15,648 nucleotides of DNA. Origin: Thiobacillus sp. UBA2186 (lineage in GTDB: Bacteria > Pseudomonadota > Gammaproteobacteria > Burkholderiales > Thiobacillaceae). This document shows, one piece after another, positions 1-6,475 of this stretch. The translations under genes and the position numbers were made by a program. The stretch covers positions 1,293 to 16,940 of the forward strand of contig DCVO01000036.1 in the NCBI GenBank assembly GCA_002327405.1, in the 5' to 3' direction. Position 1 is the first letter of the stretch; every line of letters begins with the position of its first letter. The notes under the pieces are model-generated. The model ran no database searches, had not been told where the DNA came from, and saw only the letters and a program-made list of their open reading frames with translations.

Positions 1-2127
1 GCCGTCGCCGACCATGGCGACGATGCGGCCCTCGGCCTGCAGCGCCTTGACATAAGCCAGCTTGTCGTCGGGCAGGGCCTCGGCGCGCACGTGCTCGATG
101 CCGAGGCGGGCGGCCACGGCATTGGCCGCGGCCTGGTTGTCGCCGGACAGCAGGTGCACGCGCACGCCCAGCGATTTCAGCGTGGCTGTCGCGGGAGCGG
201 CGTCGGCGCGCACTTCGTCGCCCAGGTAGAGCCAGCCCACCAGTCCCTCCGGGCCGGCAAGCGCGAGGCGCGTGGCGGTTGCGTGGAGCGTGGTCTCGGG
301 AACGGCAGCGCCGGCGAAGGCGGGCTTGCCGAGGCGGTAGCGTTTGCCGCCGACGCTGCCTTCCACGCCTTCGCCCGGATGGTTCAGCGGCAGTTCCGCG
401 CTTGGCACGGCAGCGCCGGCTGCCTGCCGAATCGCCAGTGCGATGGGGTGTTCGGAGGCGGCTTCCAGCGCCGCCGCCAGCTTGAGTGTCTCGTCTCTTC
501 CGTGTCCATTCACGGGCTCGACATCGAGCAGGCTCAGCTTGCCCAGGGTGAGCGTGCCGGTCTTGTCGAACACGATGTCGCCGACCTGCGCCAGGGTTTC
601 CAGCGCATGGCCGCGCGTGGTGAGCAGGCCCAATTTCGTCAGCCGTCCGGTGGCGGCGGTGAGCGCGGCGGGCGTGGCCAGCCCCAGCGCGCAGGGGCAG
701 GTGATGACCAGGATGGAGACCGTGATCCACAGCACCTTGTCCGGATCGATGGCGTACCACACCGCGGCGATGATCACGGTGAACAGCAGCAAGAGGCCCA
801 CGAACCATGAAGCCGCGCGGTCTGCCATGCGACCGATGCGCGGTTTTTCACTCTGCGCGCGATCCAGCAGGCGCACGATGGCGGAAAGCCGGGTTTCCTC
901 GCCGGTTCTTTCCACGCACATGACCATGGGATTTTGCTGGTTGAGGGTGCCGCCGATGAGTTGCGCGCCGGGCTGTTTGCCGCGCGGCTCCGGCTCGCCG
1001 GTCAGCATGGCTTCCACCACGCTGCTTTCGCCCTCCACCAGCACCCCGTCGGCGGGGATGGCTTCGCCCGGCTTGATCAGCACGTGGTCGCCGGGCGCGA
1101 GTTGCGCGGCGGGCACGGTTTCCTCCTCGCGTGACGGCCAGTGCGGCAACCTGGTCGCCACAGCAGGAATCAGCTTGACCAGTTCCTCCGCCGCCTGCGC
1201 GCTGCGGCGGCGGGCGTTGAGCTCCAGAAAGCGCCCGGTCAAAAGCAGGAAGATGAACATGTTGACCGAATCGTAGTACACCTCGCCCTGCTGCGCGACC
1301 GTGGTCCACACGCTGGCGGCGAAGGCGGAACCGACGCCGATCGCCACCGGCACATCCATGCCCAGGGCCTTGCGCCTGAAATCCTTCCACGCGCCCTGGA
1401 AGAAGGGCCACGAGGAATAGAAGATCACCGGCACGGTCAGGATCAGGCTGGCCCAGCGCATCAGCGCCACGATGTCCGGCGTCATCTCGGAGGGGTCGGC
1501 GGTGTAGGTGGGGATGGCGTACATCATCACCTGCATCATGCCGAGGCCGGCGATGGCCAGGCGCTTGATCGCGCTGTTGCGCTCCTTGCGGAAGATTTCT
1601 TCCTGCTTGCTGGCGTCGAAGGGATGGGCGACGTAGCCGATCTCCTGGATGGCGCGCAGGATGTCGGAAAGCTTGAGCCGCGTCGAATCCCAGCGCACGC
1701 GCGCGCGGCGCGTGGCGTAATTGATGTCCACCGAGATCACGCCCGGCAGTTGCGAAAGATGCCGCTCGTTCAGCCACACGCAGGCGGCGCAGACGATGTT
1801 CTCCAGGATCAGCGCGGCCTCGCGCACGTTTTCCGGCTCGGCGCGCACGAAGCTCTGCTGGATTTCGGGCAGGTCGTAGAGCCCCAGCTTCTCCAGCTCG
1901 GCCACGGCGTCCTGCGGCGTGGGCGGCAAGGCGGTGCGATGCTCGTAGTAAGCACCCTGGCCCGAGTCGATGATGGTCTGCGCCACCGCCTGGCAGCCGC
2001 GGCAGCAGGCCTGTTCGGTATGCTGGCGGTAGCTGATGGGGTAGTTCGCGCCCTCGGGCACCGGCAGCCCGCAGTGAAAGCAGGCCTGCGGGTCGGCGTC
2101 GGCGGGTGAGGGAGTCGGAACTGACAT
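1..2127 (-). CDS. ccoI: Copper-translocating P1B-type ATPase, CcoI/FixI type (C-terminus beyond window)
   Basis: The 709 visible codons encode a heavy-metal P-type ATPase that pumps copper across the inner membrane. CcoI/FixI members supply copper for assembly of cbb3-type cytochrome oxidase. Seen in order: an N-terminal Cys-rich segment (C16-x-x-C19 and C41-C42-x-x-C45) typical of the FixI/CcoI branch, a heavy-metal-associated domain with C113-A-A-C116, hydrophobic membrane segments, the TGEP actuator loop near 376-379, the CPC transport motif at 477-479, the phosphorylated DKTGT motif starting at D521, and an SEHP motif near 558-561. The reading ends at MVGDG, the start of the hinge, so about 100 residues are probably missing. 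The ATG at 2127 gives the full family N-terminus. The gene diverges from aat across a 59-base gap. CcoI rather than generic CopA is inferred from the N-terminus; no cbb3 genes are visible. Long frames on both strands over this region are antisense or frame-shifted shadows. Confidence 0.9.
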   Translation of the reverse strand, partial: MSVPTPSPADADPQACFHCGLPVPEGANYPISYRQHTEQACCRGCQAVAQTIIDSGQGAYYEHRTALPPTPQDAVAELEKLGLYDLPEIQQSFVRAEPENVREAALILENIVCAACVWLNERHLSQLPGVISVDINYATRRARVRWDSTRLKLSDILRAIQEIGYVAHPFDASKQEEIFRKERNSAIKRLAIAGLGMMQVMMYAIPTYTADPSEMTPDIVALMRWASLILTVPVIFYSSWPFFQGAWKDFRRKALGMDVPVAIGVGSAFAASVWTTVAQQGEVYYDSVNMFIFLLLTGRFLELNARRRSAQAAEELVKLIPAVATRLPHWPSREEETVPAAQLAPGDHVLIKPGEAIPADGVLVEGESSVVEAMLTGEPEPRGKQPGAQLIGGTLNQQNPMVMCVERTGEETRLSAIVRLLDRAQSEKPRIGRMADRAASWFVGLLLLFTVIIAAVWYAIDPDKVLWITVSILVITCPCALGLATPAALTAATGRLTKLGLLTTRGHALETLAQVGDIVFDKTGTLTLGKLSLLDVEPVNGHGRDETLKLAAALEAASEHPIALAIRQAAGAAVPSAELPLNHPGEGVEGSVGGKRYRLGKPAFAGAAVPETTLHATATRLALAGPEGLVGWLYLGDEVRADAAPATATLKSLGVRVHLLSGDNQAAANAVAARLGIEHVRAEALPDDKLAYVKALQAEGRIVAMVGDG

Positions 2128-2173
2128 TGCACTGGCGGGTTGGCAAAGCCGGATGTTAACAGCACTCATCGGA

Positions 2174-2179
2174 TAAAAT
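2174..2179 (+). promoter_or_regulatory. Putative -10 box (TAAAAT) for aat
   Basis: TAAAAT ends seven bases before the aat ATG. Transcription starting the usual 6-8 bases downstream would begin at or next to the ATG, giving a leaderless or nearly leaderless mRNA. No good Shine-Dalgarno sequence precedes the ATG; the bases between are C-rich. No convincing -35 box is seen at 16-18 bases upstream. Confidence 0.45.
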
Positions 2180-2186
2180 CGCCCCC

Positions 2187-2885
2187 ATGTTGCATTGGTT
2201 GAGACAAGACGAAGCCTTTCCGCCCGTCGAGGCGGCGATGCTCGAGCCCAACGGCCTGTTGTGCGCGGGGCTCGACCTTTCGCCCGCGCGCATCCTCGAT
2301 GCCTATCGCCACGGCATCTTCCCCTGGTTCAATCCCGGCGAACCGGTCCTGTGGTGGAGCCCGGACCCGCGCATGGTGCTGGTGCCGGCCGAAGTGAAGG
2401 TCGCGCGCTCGCTCAGGCAGCGCATGAAGCGCGGCGGCTACGAAGTGCGCGTCGACACCTCGTTCAGGGAGGTAATGCTGGCCTGCGCCGAGCCGCGCGC
2501 GGGCCAGTCCGGCACCTGGATCAGCCAGCCCATGCTGGACGCCTACGCGCGCCTGCACGAACTGGGCTATGCGCATTCGGTGGAGACGTGGATGGACGGC
2601 GAGCTCGCCGGCGGGCTGTACGGCATGGCCATCGGTCGCATGTTTTACGGAGAGTCGATGTTCTCGCGAAGGCCCGACGCCTCAAAGCTTGCGCTGGTGC
2701 ATCTTTGCCGCCAGCTCGAAGCCTGGGGTTTCGGCCTCATCGACTGCCAGATGGAAACCGCCCACCTCGCCTCGATGGGGGCAAGACCGATTCCGCGCAG
2801 CGAGTTCATCCGCGAGATGAAACGCTTGTTAGAATGGGAGCCAGTACCGGCTCCCTGGCGTTTTGACCCGAGTGTTTCGAGCTGA
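2187..2885 (+). CDS. aat: Leucyl/phenylalanyl-tRNA--protein transferase
   Basis: The 232-residue product transfers Leu or Phe from aminoacyl-tRNA to proteins with N-terminal Arg or Lys, creating primary N-degrons for ClpS/ClpAP in the cytoplasm. Family motifs seen in order: GIFPWF, WWSPDPR, GTWIS, HSVE, GGLYG, the GESMFS block, and the C-terminal DCQ with HLASMGA. Length is normal for the family. The start is chosen because MLHWL opens directly onto the family N-terminus and a -10-like box lies just upstream. It is the first gene of a plus-strand run, and bpt, another N-end rule transferase, follows after three bases. The pairing with bpt makes the identification very secure. Confidence 0.97.
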   Translation: MLHWLRQDEAFPPVEAAMLEPNGLLCAGLDLSPARILDAYRHGIFPWFNPGEPVLWWSPDPRMVLVPAEVKVARSLRQRMKRGGYEVRVDTSFREVMLACAEPRAGQSGTWISQPMLDAYARLHELGYAHSVETWMDGELAGGLYGMAIGRMFYGESMFSRRPDASKLALVHLCRQLEAWGFGLIDCQMETAHLASMGARPIPRSEFIREMKRLLEWEPVPAPWRFDPSVSS

Positions 2886-2888
2886 CAG

Positions 2889-3608
2889 ATGTTTCCTTCC
2901 GAACCACCCTTCCTGCGCATCCAGTTCTACCTGACCGCGCCTTATCCCTGCAGTTATCTGGAGGGTCTGGAGGCGCGCTCCCAGGTCGCCGCGCCGGCCC
3001 ATCTCATAGGGCAGTCGGCCTACAGCCGGCTGATACAGGAAGGTTTTCGCCGCAGCGGGCACTATACCTACCGCCCGCACTGCTACGGCTGCAAGCGTTG
3101 CGTGCCGGTCAGGATCGACGTCGCGGGATTCGCGCCCAGCCGGTCGCAGAAGCGGAGCCTGCGCCTCAACCGCTCGCTAGCCGCCAGGGTCCTGCCGCTC
3201 GAGTTCCGCGACGAGCATTTCGAGCTTTACCGGCGCTACCAGCGGGCGCGGCATACCGGCGGCGGCATGGATCTCGACGACAGCGAGCAGTACACCCAGT
3301 TTCTGCTCTCGAGCCAGGTCGATACTTCGTTGGTGGAGTTTCGCGACGGAGACAGGCCGGTGATGGTTGCCGTCGTCGACCGGGTCGAAGACGGCCTGTC
3401 CGCGGTTTACACCTTCTTCGATCCCGACATGGAAAAGCGCGGGCTGGGCACCTATGCCGTGCTGTGGCAGATCGAACTCGCCCGCAGACTGGGGCTGCCT
3501 TATGTCTATCTCGGCTACTGGATCAAGGAATCGCGCAAGATGGCCTACAAGTCCAACTACCGGCCGTTGCAGGGGCTGGTCGAAGGCAGATGGACGGAGC
3601 TTGAGTGA
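2889..3608 (+). CDS. bpt: Aspartate/glutamate leucyltransferase (bacterial ATE1-like)
   Basis: The 239-residue protein is a Bpt enzyme, which transfers Leu from leucyl-tRNA onto N-terminal Asp or Glu and so feeds acidic secondary N-degrons to ClpS/ClpAP. Visible features are the N-terminal PYPCSYL element, the Cys cluster C65-C68-C71 in the HCYGCKRCVPVR segment shared with eukaryotic ATE1, the central YRRYQRARH segment, and the C-terminal GYWI, KM-YK and YRPL motifs of the GNAT-like fold. Length matches the family. Three bases separate it from aat, and the metalloprotease gene starts ten bases after its stop, so translational coupling is likely. Confidence 0.96.
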   Translation: MFPSEPPFLRIQFYLTAPYPCSYLEGLEARSQVAAPAHLIGQSAYSRLIQEGFRRSGHYTYRPHCYGCKRCVPVRIDVAGFAPSRSQKRSLRLNRSLAARVLPLEFRDEHFELYRRYQRARHTGGGMDLDDSEQYTQFLLSSQVDTSLVEFRDGDRPVMVAVVDRVEDGLSAVYTFFDPDMEKRGLGTYAVLWQIELARRLGLPYVYLGYWIKESRKMAYKSNYRPLQGLVEGRWTELE

Positions 3609-3618
3609 GGGGGGCCTG

Positions 3619-4449
3619 TTGCAGCGCTTGTTGCTGATCATGCTGCTGGCGCCGCTGCTGCTGGCAGGCTGTGCGATAACACCCGACGAGCCGCGCGCGC
3701 GTCAGCCCATGCAGGGGTTCGCCCCGCTGTCGGAGGACAGCCGCGTATGGGTGGAGCAGGGCGCCGAGGATTTCGGCCGGCGCGTGTCGTCCAGACTCGA
3801 TGCCGCCATCGCCAGGGTGGAGGCGGCGCATTATCTGCCTTTCGCCGAAACGCCGCGCGTCCATGTCTGCGGCAGCGAAACCTGTTTCAGGCGCTACGTC
3901 TTTACGCCCAGGCTGTCCGCCGCCGTGATACCGAACAACCGGCTGATTCTTTCTCCCAATCTGGACGGCAGGGAAGCGTGGCGGCTGGAAAGCCTGCTGG
4001 TGCACGAACTGGCGCACCTGCACCTTGGCCAGCGCGTCGGGCATTACCACTACAACATCCCGGTCTGGTTTCACGAAGGCTGGGCCTCGCTTACTGCGGA
4101 GGGCGGCGGCGCGGAATTCGCCACCGACGAGCAGGCGATCGAGGCCGCGCGCGCGGGCAAGCGCATCGATTTCGCCGCGCGCGACGTGCCGGACAACAGG
4201 CATCGGGCAAGCGCTTTCGGGCTGGACATCCACCTGTTCTACCGCCAGGCCATGCTGGTGGTGGCGCAACTCAAGAATCTGGATCCCGAAGGATTCCGCG
4301 ATCTGGTGCTGGCATTGCAGGACAACCAGGATTTCGAAATCGCCTTCTGGAACGTCTACGGCAACGGGCCGGAACACGTACTTTCCGATGCGCTGCAAAC
4401 TTCCCCGCAAAGCGGCGATAATGGAGCCGCTGCCCCATCGCAACCCTGA
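3619..4449 (+). CDS. Predicted lipoprotein zinc metalloprotease (gluzincin-like)
   Basis: This 276-residue protein has a short hydrophobic signal ending in a lipobox, L15-A16-G17-C18, so lipid anchoring in the envelope is predicted. A zinc-protease motif H129-E-L-A-H133 is followed by WFHEGWAS, where E153 fits as the third zinc ligand; the spacing resembles M1/M4-like gluzincins of the peptidase MA clan. C84 and C89 could form a disulfide. The start is inferred as TTG at 3619: a GAGGGG stretch lies six bases upstream and it supplies a positively charged n-region, whereas the later ATG at 3640 would lose it. The gene sits between bpt and thyA, two bases before thyA. I know of no assigned function; the substrate is unknown. 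The fold and lipoprotein call are fairly firm, the role is open. Confidence 0.8.
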   Translation: MQRLLLIMLLAPLLLAGCAITPDEPRARQPMQGFAPLSEDSRVWVEQGAEDFGRRVSSRLDAAIARVEAAHYLPFAETPRVHVCGSETCFRRYVFTPRLSAAVIPNNRLILSPNLDGREAWRLESLLVHELAHLHLGQRVGHYHYNIPVWFHEGWASLTAEGGGAEFATDEQAIEAARAGKRIDFAARDVPDNRHRASAFGLDIHLFYRQAMLVVAQLKNLDPEGFRDLVLALQDNQDFEIAFWNVYGNGPEHVLSDALQTSPQSGDNGAAAPSQP

Positions 4450-4451
4450 GC

Positions 4452-5246
4452 ATGAAAAACTATCTCGATCTCCTGCGCCATGTGCGCGACACCGGCGTGA
4501 AAAAATCCGACCGCACCGGCACCGGCACCGTCTCCGTATTCGGCTACCAGATGCGCTTCAACCTCGAAGACGGCTTTCCGCTGGTGACCACCAAGAAATG
4601 CCACCTGCGTTCCATCCTCCACGAACTGCTGTGGTTCCTGAAGGGCGACACCAACATCAAGTACCTGAAGGACAACGGCGTTTCCATCTGGGACGAGTGG
4701 GCGGACGAGAACGGCAACCTCGGCCCGGTGTACGGCTACCAGTGGCGTTCCTGGCCGGCGCCGGACGGCCGCCACATCGATCAGATCCAGCGCGTGCTCG
4801 ACGACCTGAAGAACAACCCGGATTCGCGCCGCATCATCGTCTCGGCCTGGAACGTGGCCGACCTCGACAAGATGGCGCTGGCGCCCTGCCACGCCTTCTT
4901 CCAGTTCTACGTCGCCGACGGCAGGCTGTCCTGCCAGCTCTACCAGCGCAGCGCCGACCTGTTCCTCGGCGTGCCCTTCAACATCGCGAGCTACGCGCTC
5001 TTGACCATGATGGTGGCGCAGGTGGCGGGGCTGAAGCCCGGCGATTTCGTGCACACCCTGGGCGATGCGCACATTTATCTGAACCACTTCGACCAGGTCA
5101 ACGAACAGCTGTCGCGCGAACCGCGCAAGCTGCCGACGATGAAAATAAATCCGGATGTACAGGACCTGTTCGCCTTCAAGTTCGAGGATTTCACGCTGGA
5201 AGGCTACGACCCGCATCCGGCCATCAAGGCGCCGGTGGCGGTATGA
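4452..5246 (+). CDS. thyA: Thymidylate synthase
   Basis: The 264-residue enzyme methylates dUMP to dTMP using 5,10-methylene-tetrahydrofolate, which becomes dihydrofolate. Length equals that of E. coli ThyA. Visible motifs include the phosphate-binding RTGTGT near 21-26, the WFLKGDTN segment, the active-site Cys at C146 in LAPCHAFFQFYV, the QRSAD block, and the DAHIY-NH region near the C-terminus. The ATG lies two bases after the metalloprotease stop. The stop codon overlaps the folA start in an ATGA, so thyA and folA, which regenerates tetrahydrofolate, are translationally coupled. Confidence 0.99.
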   Translation: MKNYLDLLRHVRDTGVKKSDRTGTGTVSVFGYQMRFNLEDGFPLVTTKKCHLRSILHELLWFLKGDTNIKYLKDNGVSIWDEWADENGNLGPVYGYQWRSWPAPDGRHIDQIQRVLDDLKNNPDSRRIIVSAWNVADLDKMALAPCHAFFQFYVADGRLSCQLYQRSADLFLGVPFNIASYALLTMMVAQVAGLKPGDFVHTLGDAHIYLNHFDQVNEQLSREPRKLPTMKINPDVQDLFAFKFEDFTLEGYDPHPAIKAPVAV

Positions 5247-5770
5247 AAACAAGTGAAGGGGGAAGGGAGAAGGGGGAAGGGGCAAAGCCCCGCATTTCCC
5301 TCATCTCCGCCCTGGCCAAAAACCGCACCATCGGCATCAACAACACCCTGCCGTGGCGATTGTCCGAAGACCTCAAGTACTTCAAGGCGCTGACCCTGGG
5401 CCATCACATCCTCATGGGGCGCAAGACCTGGGAGTCCATCGGCAAGCCCCTGCCCGGACGCACCACGGTCATCATCACGCGCGGCAATTTCCCCGCGCCA
5501 GACGGCGTGAAAATCGCACACTCGCTGCAGGAAGCCATCGATATCTGCGGCACTGATGAAGAAATTTTCTTCGTCGGCGGCGCGCAACTTTATGCACAGG
5601 CCCTGCCGCTGGCCGACCGTCTCTACCTCACCGAAATCCAGGCCGAGGTCGAAGGCGATGCCTGGTTCCCCGACTACGACCGCGCGCACTGGCGCGAAGT
5701 CAGCCGCGACAGGCGCCACGACGAGGCGAGCGGCCTCGACTACCATTTCGTCGTCTACGATCGACAATAA
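5243..5770 (+). CDS. folA: Dihydrofolate reductase with an unusual N-terminal extension
   Basis: The 175-residue enzyme reduces dihydrofolate to tetrahydrofolate with NADPH, recycling the product of ThyA encoded just upstream. The conserved core begins at about residue 17: ISLISALAKNRTIG, then NNTLPWRLSEDL with D43 matching catalytic D27 of E. coli, GRKTWESIG, GRTTVII, and FVGGAQLY. The only start in position is the ATG at 5243, overlapping the thyA stop. It adds about 16 residues (MKTSEGGREKGEGAKP) not usual in the family, and most are encoded by a purine-rich 7-base-period repeat. No ATG, GTG or TTG lies at the usual start, so either the extension is made or an ATT near 5294 is used. The enzyme identity is certain; the start is less so. 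Confidence 0.96.
   Translation: MKTSEGGREKGEGAKPRISLISALAKNRTIGINNTLPWRLSEDLKYFKALTLGHHILMGRKTWESIGKPLPGRTTVIITRGNFPAPDGVKIAHSLQEAIDICGTDEEIFFVGGAQLYAQALPLADRLYLTEIQAEVEGDAWFPDYDRAHWREVSRDRRHDEASGLDYHFVVYDRQ
5258..5285 (+). repeat. 7-base-period G-rich tandem repeat inside the folA 5' end
   Basis: Four heptads follow one another: GGGGGAA, GGGAGAA, GGGGGAA and GGGGCAA. They form four runs of three or more G separated by AA, AGAA and AA, which fits a G-quadruplex pattern on the coding strand and in the mRNA. The repeat begins 15 bases after the start of the folA ATG and encodes most of the extra N-terminal residues. Confidence 0.85.
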
Positions 5771-5818
5771 GGCGCAGCCCTGACGGAATGCCCGCAAGGG
5801 GTGCGCGAGGAGGCAGCC

Positions 5819-6418
5819 ATGAAGCCGCGACTGAGCGTCATCACCCTTTGCGTGGACGATCTGGAAAGATCGTTGCGGTTCTACCGCGACGGCCTCGGCC
5901 TGCAGACCGAAGGCATCGTCGGCAGGGAGTTCGAGCATGGCGCGGTCGCCTTCTTCGATCTTCAACCCGGCCTCAAACTCGCCATCTGGCCGCGCGCGAG
6001 CCTCGCCCACGACTCAGGCCTGGCGACCGGCGCGCCAAGCGCCACGGAATGCTCGCTTGGACACAACGTCTTTTCACGCGCGGAAGTCGATGCCGTGATG
6101 GAACAGGCCAAACGCGCGGGCGCGACCATCGTCAAGCCGGCGCAGGACACGTTCTGGGGCGGCTACGCGGGCTATTTCCAGGACCCGGACGGCCACTTGT
6201 GGGAAGTCGTCTGGAATCCACAGTTGCTGCCGGATGCGTACGTCGTGGCTGAGCAGTTGTACCGGGAGTTTGCGCCGCCGGTCAATCTTGATTTCGAGCT
6301 CCGGCACAAGGCAATCATCGACCGGTTTGGTCGCTATCCGCACCGAAACGAGGTTCTGGGGCGTGCCTCGACTCCCGAGGAAATCGAGTTTTTGAAGCAG
6401 CCGGGTTCGAGTTTCTGA
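5819..6418 (+). CDS. VOC (glyoxalase-like) protein fused to a DUF924-like C-terminal tail
   Basis: The 199-residue product has two unlike parts. Residues 1 to about 137 form a VOC domain: ITLCVDDLERS, FYRDGLGL, GHNVFSRAEVD, and YFQDPDGHLWEVVWNP, which matches the final strand of glyoxalase/bleomycin-resistance-like proteins. Residues from about 143 to 199 (HKAIIDRFGRYPHRN, LGR-STPEEIEFL, PGSSF) match, from memory, the C-terminal end of DUF924 proteins, an unrelated family of about 180-220 residues. The frame is open across the junction near 6230. Start: an AGGAGG at 5808-5813 lies five bases before the ATG, so translation is probably efficient. The gene follows folA by 48 bases and may be the last of the operon. 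No substrate can be assigned. An in-frame deletion or recombination joining two genes is the simplest explanation. Confidence 0.8.
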   Translation: MKPRLSVITLCVDDLERSLRFYRDGLGLQTEGIVGREFEHGAVAFFDLQPGLKLAIWPRASLAHDSGLATGAPSATECSLGHNVFSRAEVDAVMEQAKRAGATIVKPAQDTFWGGYAGYFQDPDGHLWEVVWNPQLLPDAYVVAEQLYREFAPPVNLDFELRHKAIIDRFGRYPHRNEVLGRASTPEEIEFLKQPGSSF

Positions 6419-6429
6419 AAAACGCCCAT

Positions 6430-6453
6430 AAAAAAGCGGGGCTTTCGCCCCGC
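6430..6453 (-). terminator. Rho-independent terminator after fccB
   Basis: On the minus strand GCGGGGC, loop GAAA and GCCCCGC form a perfect 7-bp GC-rich stem followed by six T. It starts 23 bases beyond the fccB stop, so it ends the minus-strand fccAB transcript. On the plus strand the same hairpin lies 17 bases after the VOC gene but lacks a good U-tract. Confidence 0.88.
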
Positions 6454-6475
6454 CAGGTTTGTCAGCCAGCCGAAA

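Noticed and set aside
91..2109. Long plus-strand frames opposite ccoI
   Set aside because: They are antisense to a gene with clear motifs, show His/Gly/Arg-rich compositions expected of complementary frames in GC-rich DNA, and have no recognisable domains.
848..2146. A 432-codon minus-strand frame with its own start
   Set aside because: It is out of frame with the ccoI reading, which has every P-type ATPase motif in order and stays open to the window edge. The translation is Arg/Ala-rich low-complexity, typical of a high-GC shadow frame.
2128..2186. FNR box between ccoI and aat
   Set aside because: ccoI genes are often oxygen-regulated, but no TTGAT-N4-ATCAA-like site is visible in the 59-base gap.
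3640..3642. ATG as the metalloprotease start
   Set aside because: It would leave a signal peptide of only about ten hydrophobic residues without a positive n-region and has no ribosome binding site. TTG at 3619 with GAGGGG upstream fits better.
4025..5242. Upstream extension of the folA frame to 581 codons
   Set aside because: It overlaps the metalloprotease and thyA genes in another frame. The folA start overlapping the thyA stop explains the coding signal.
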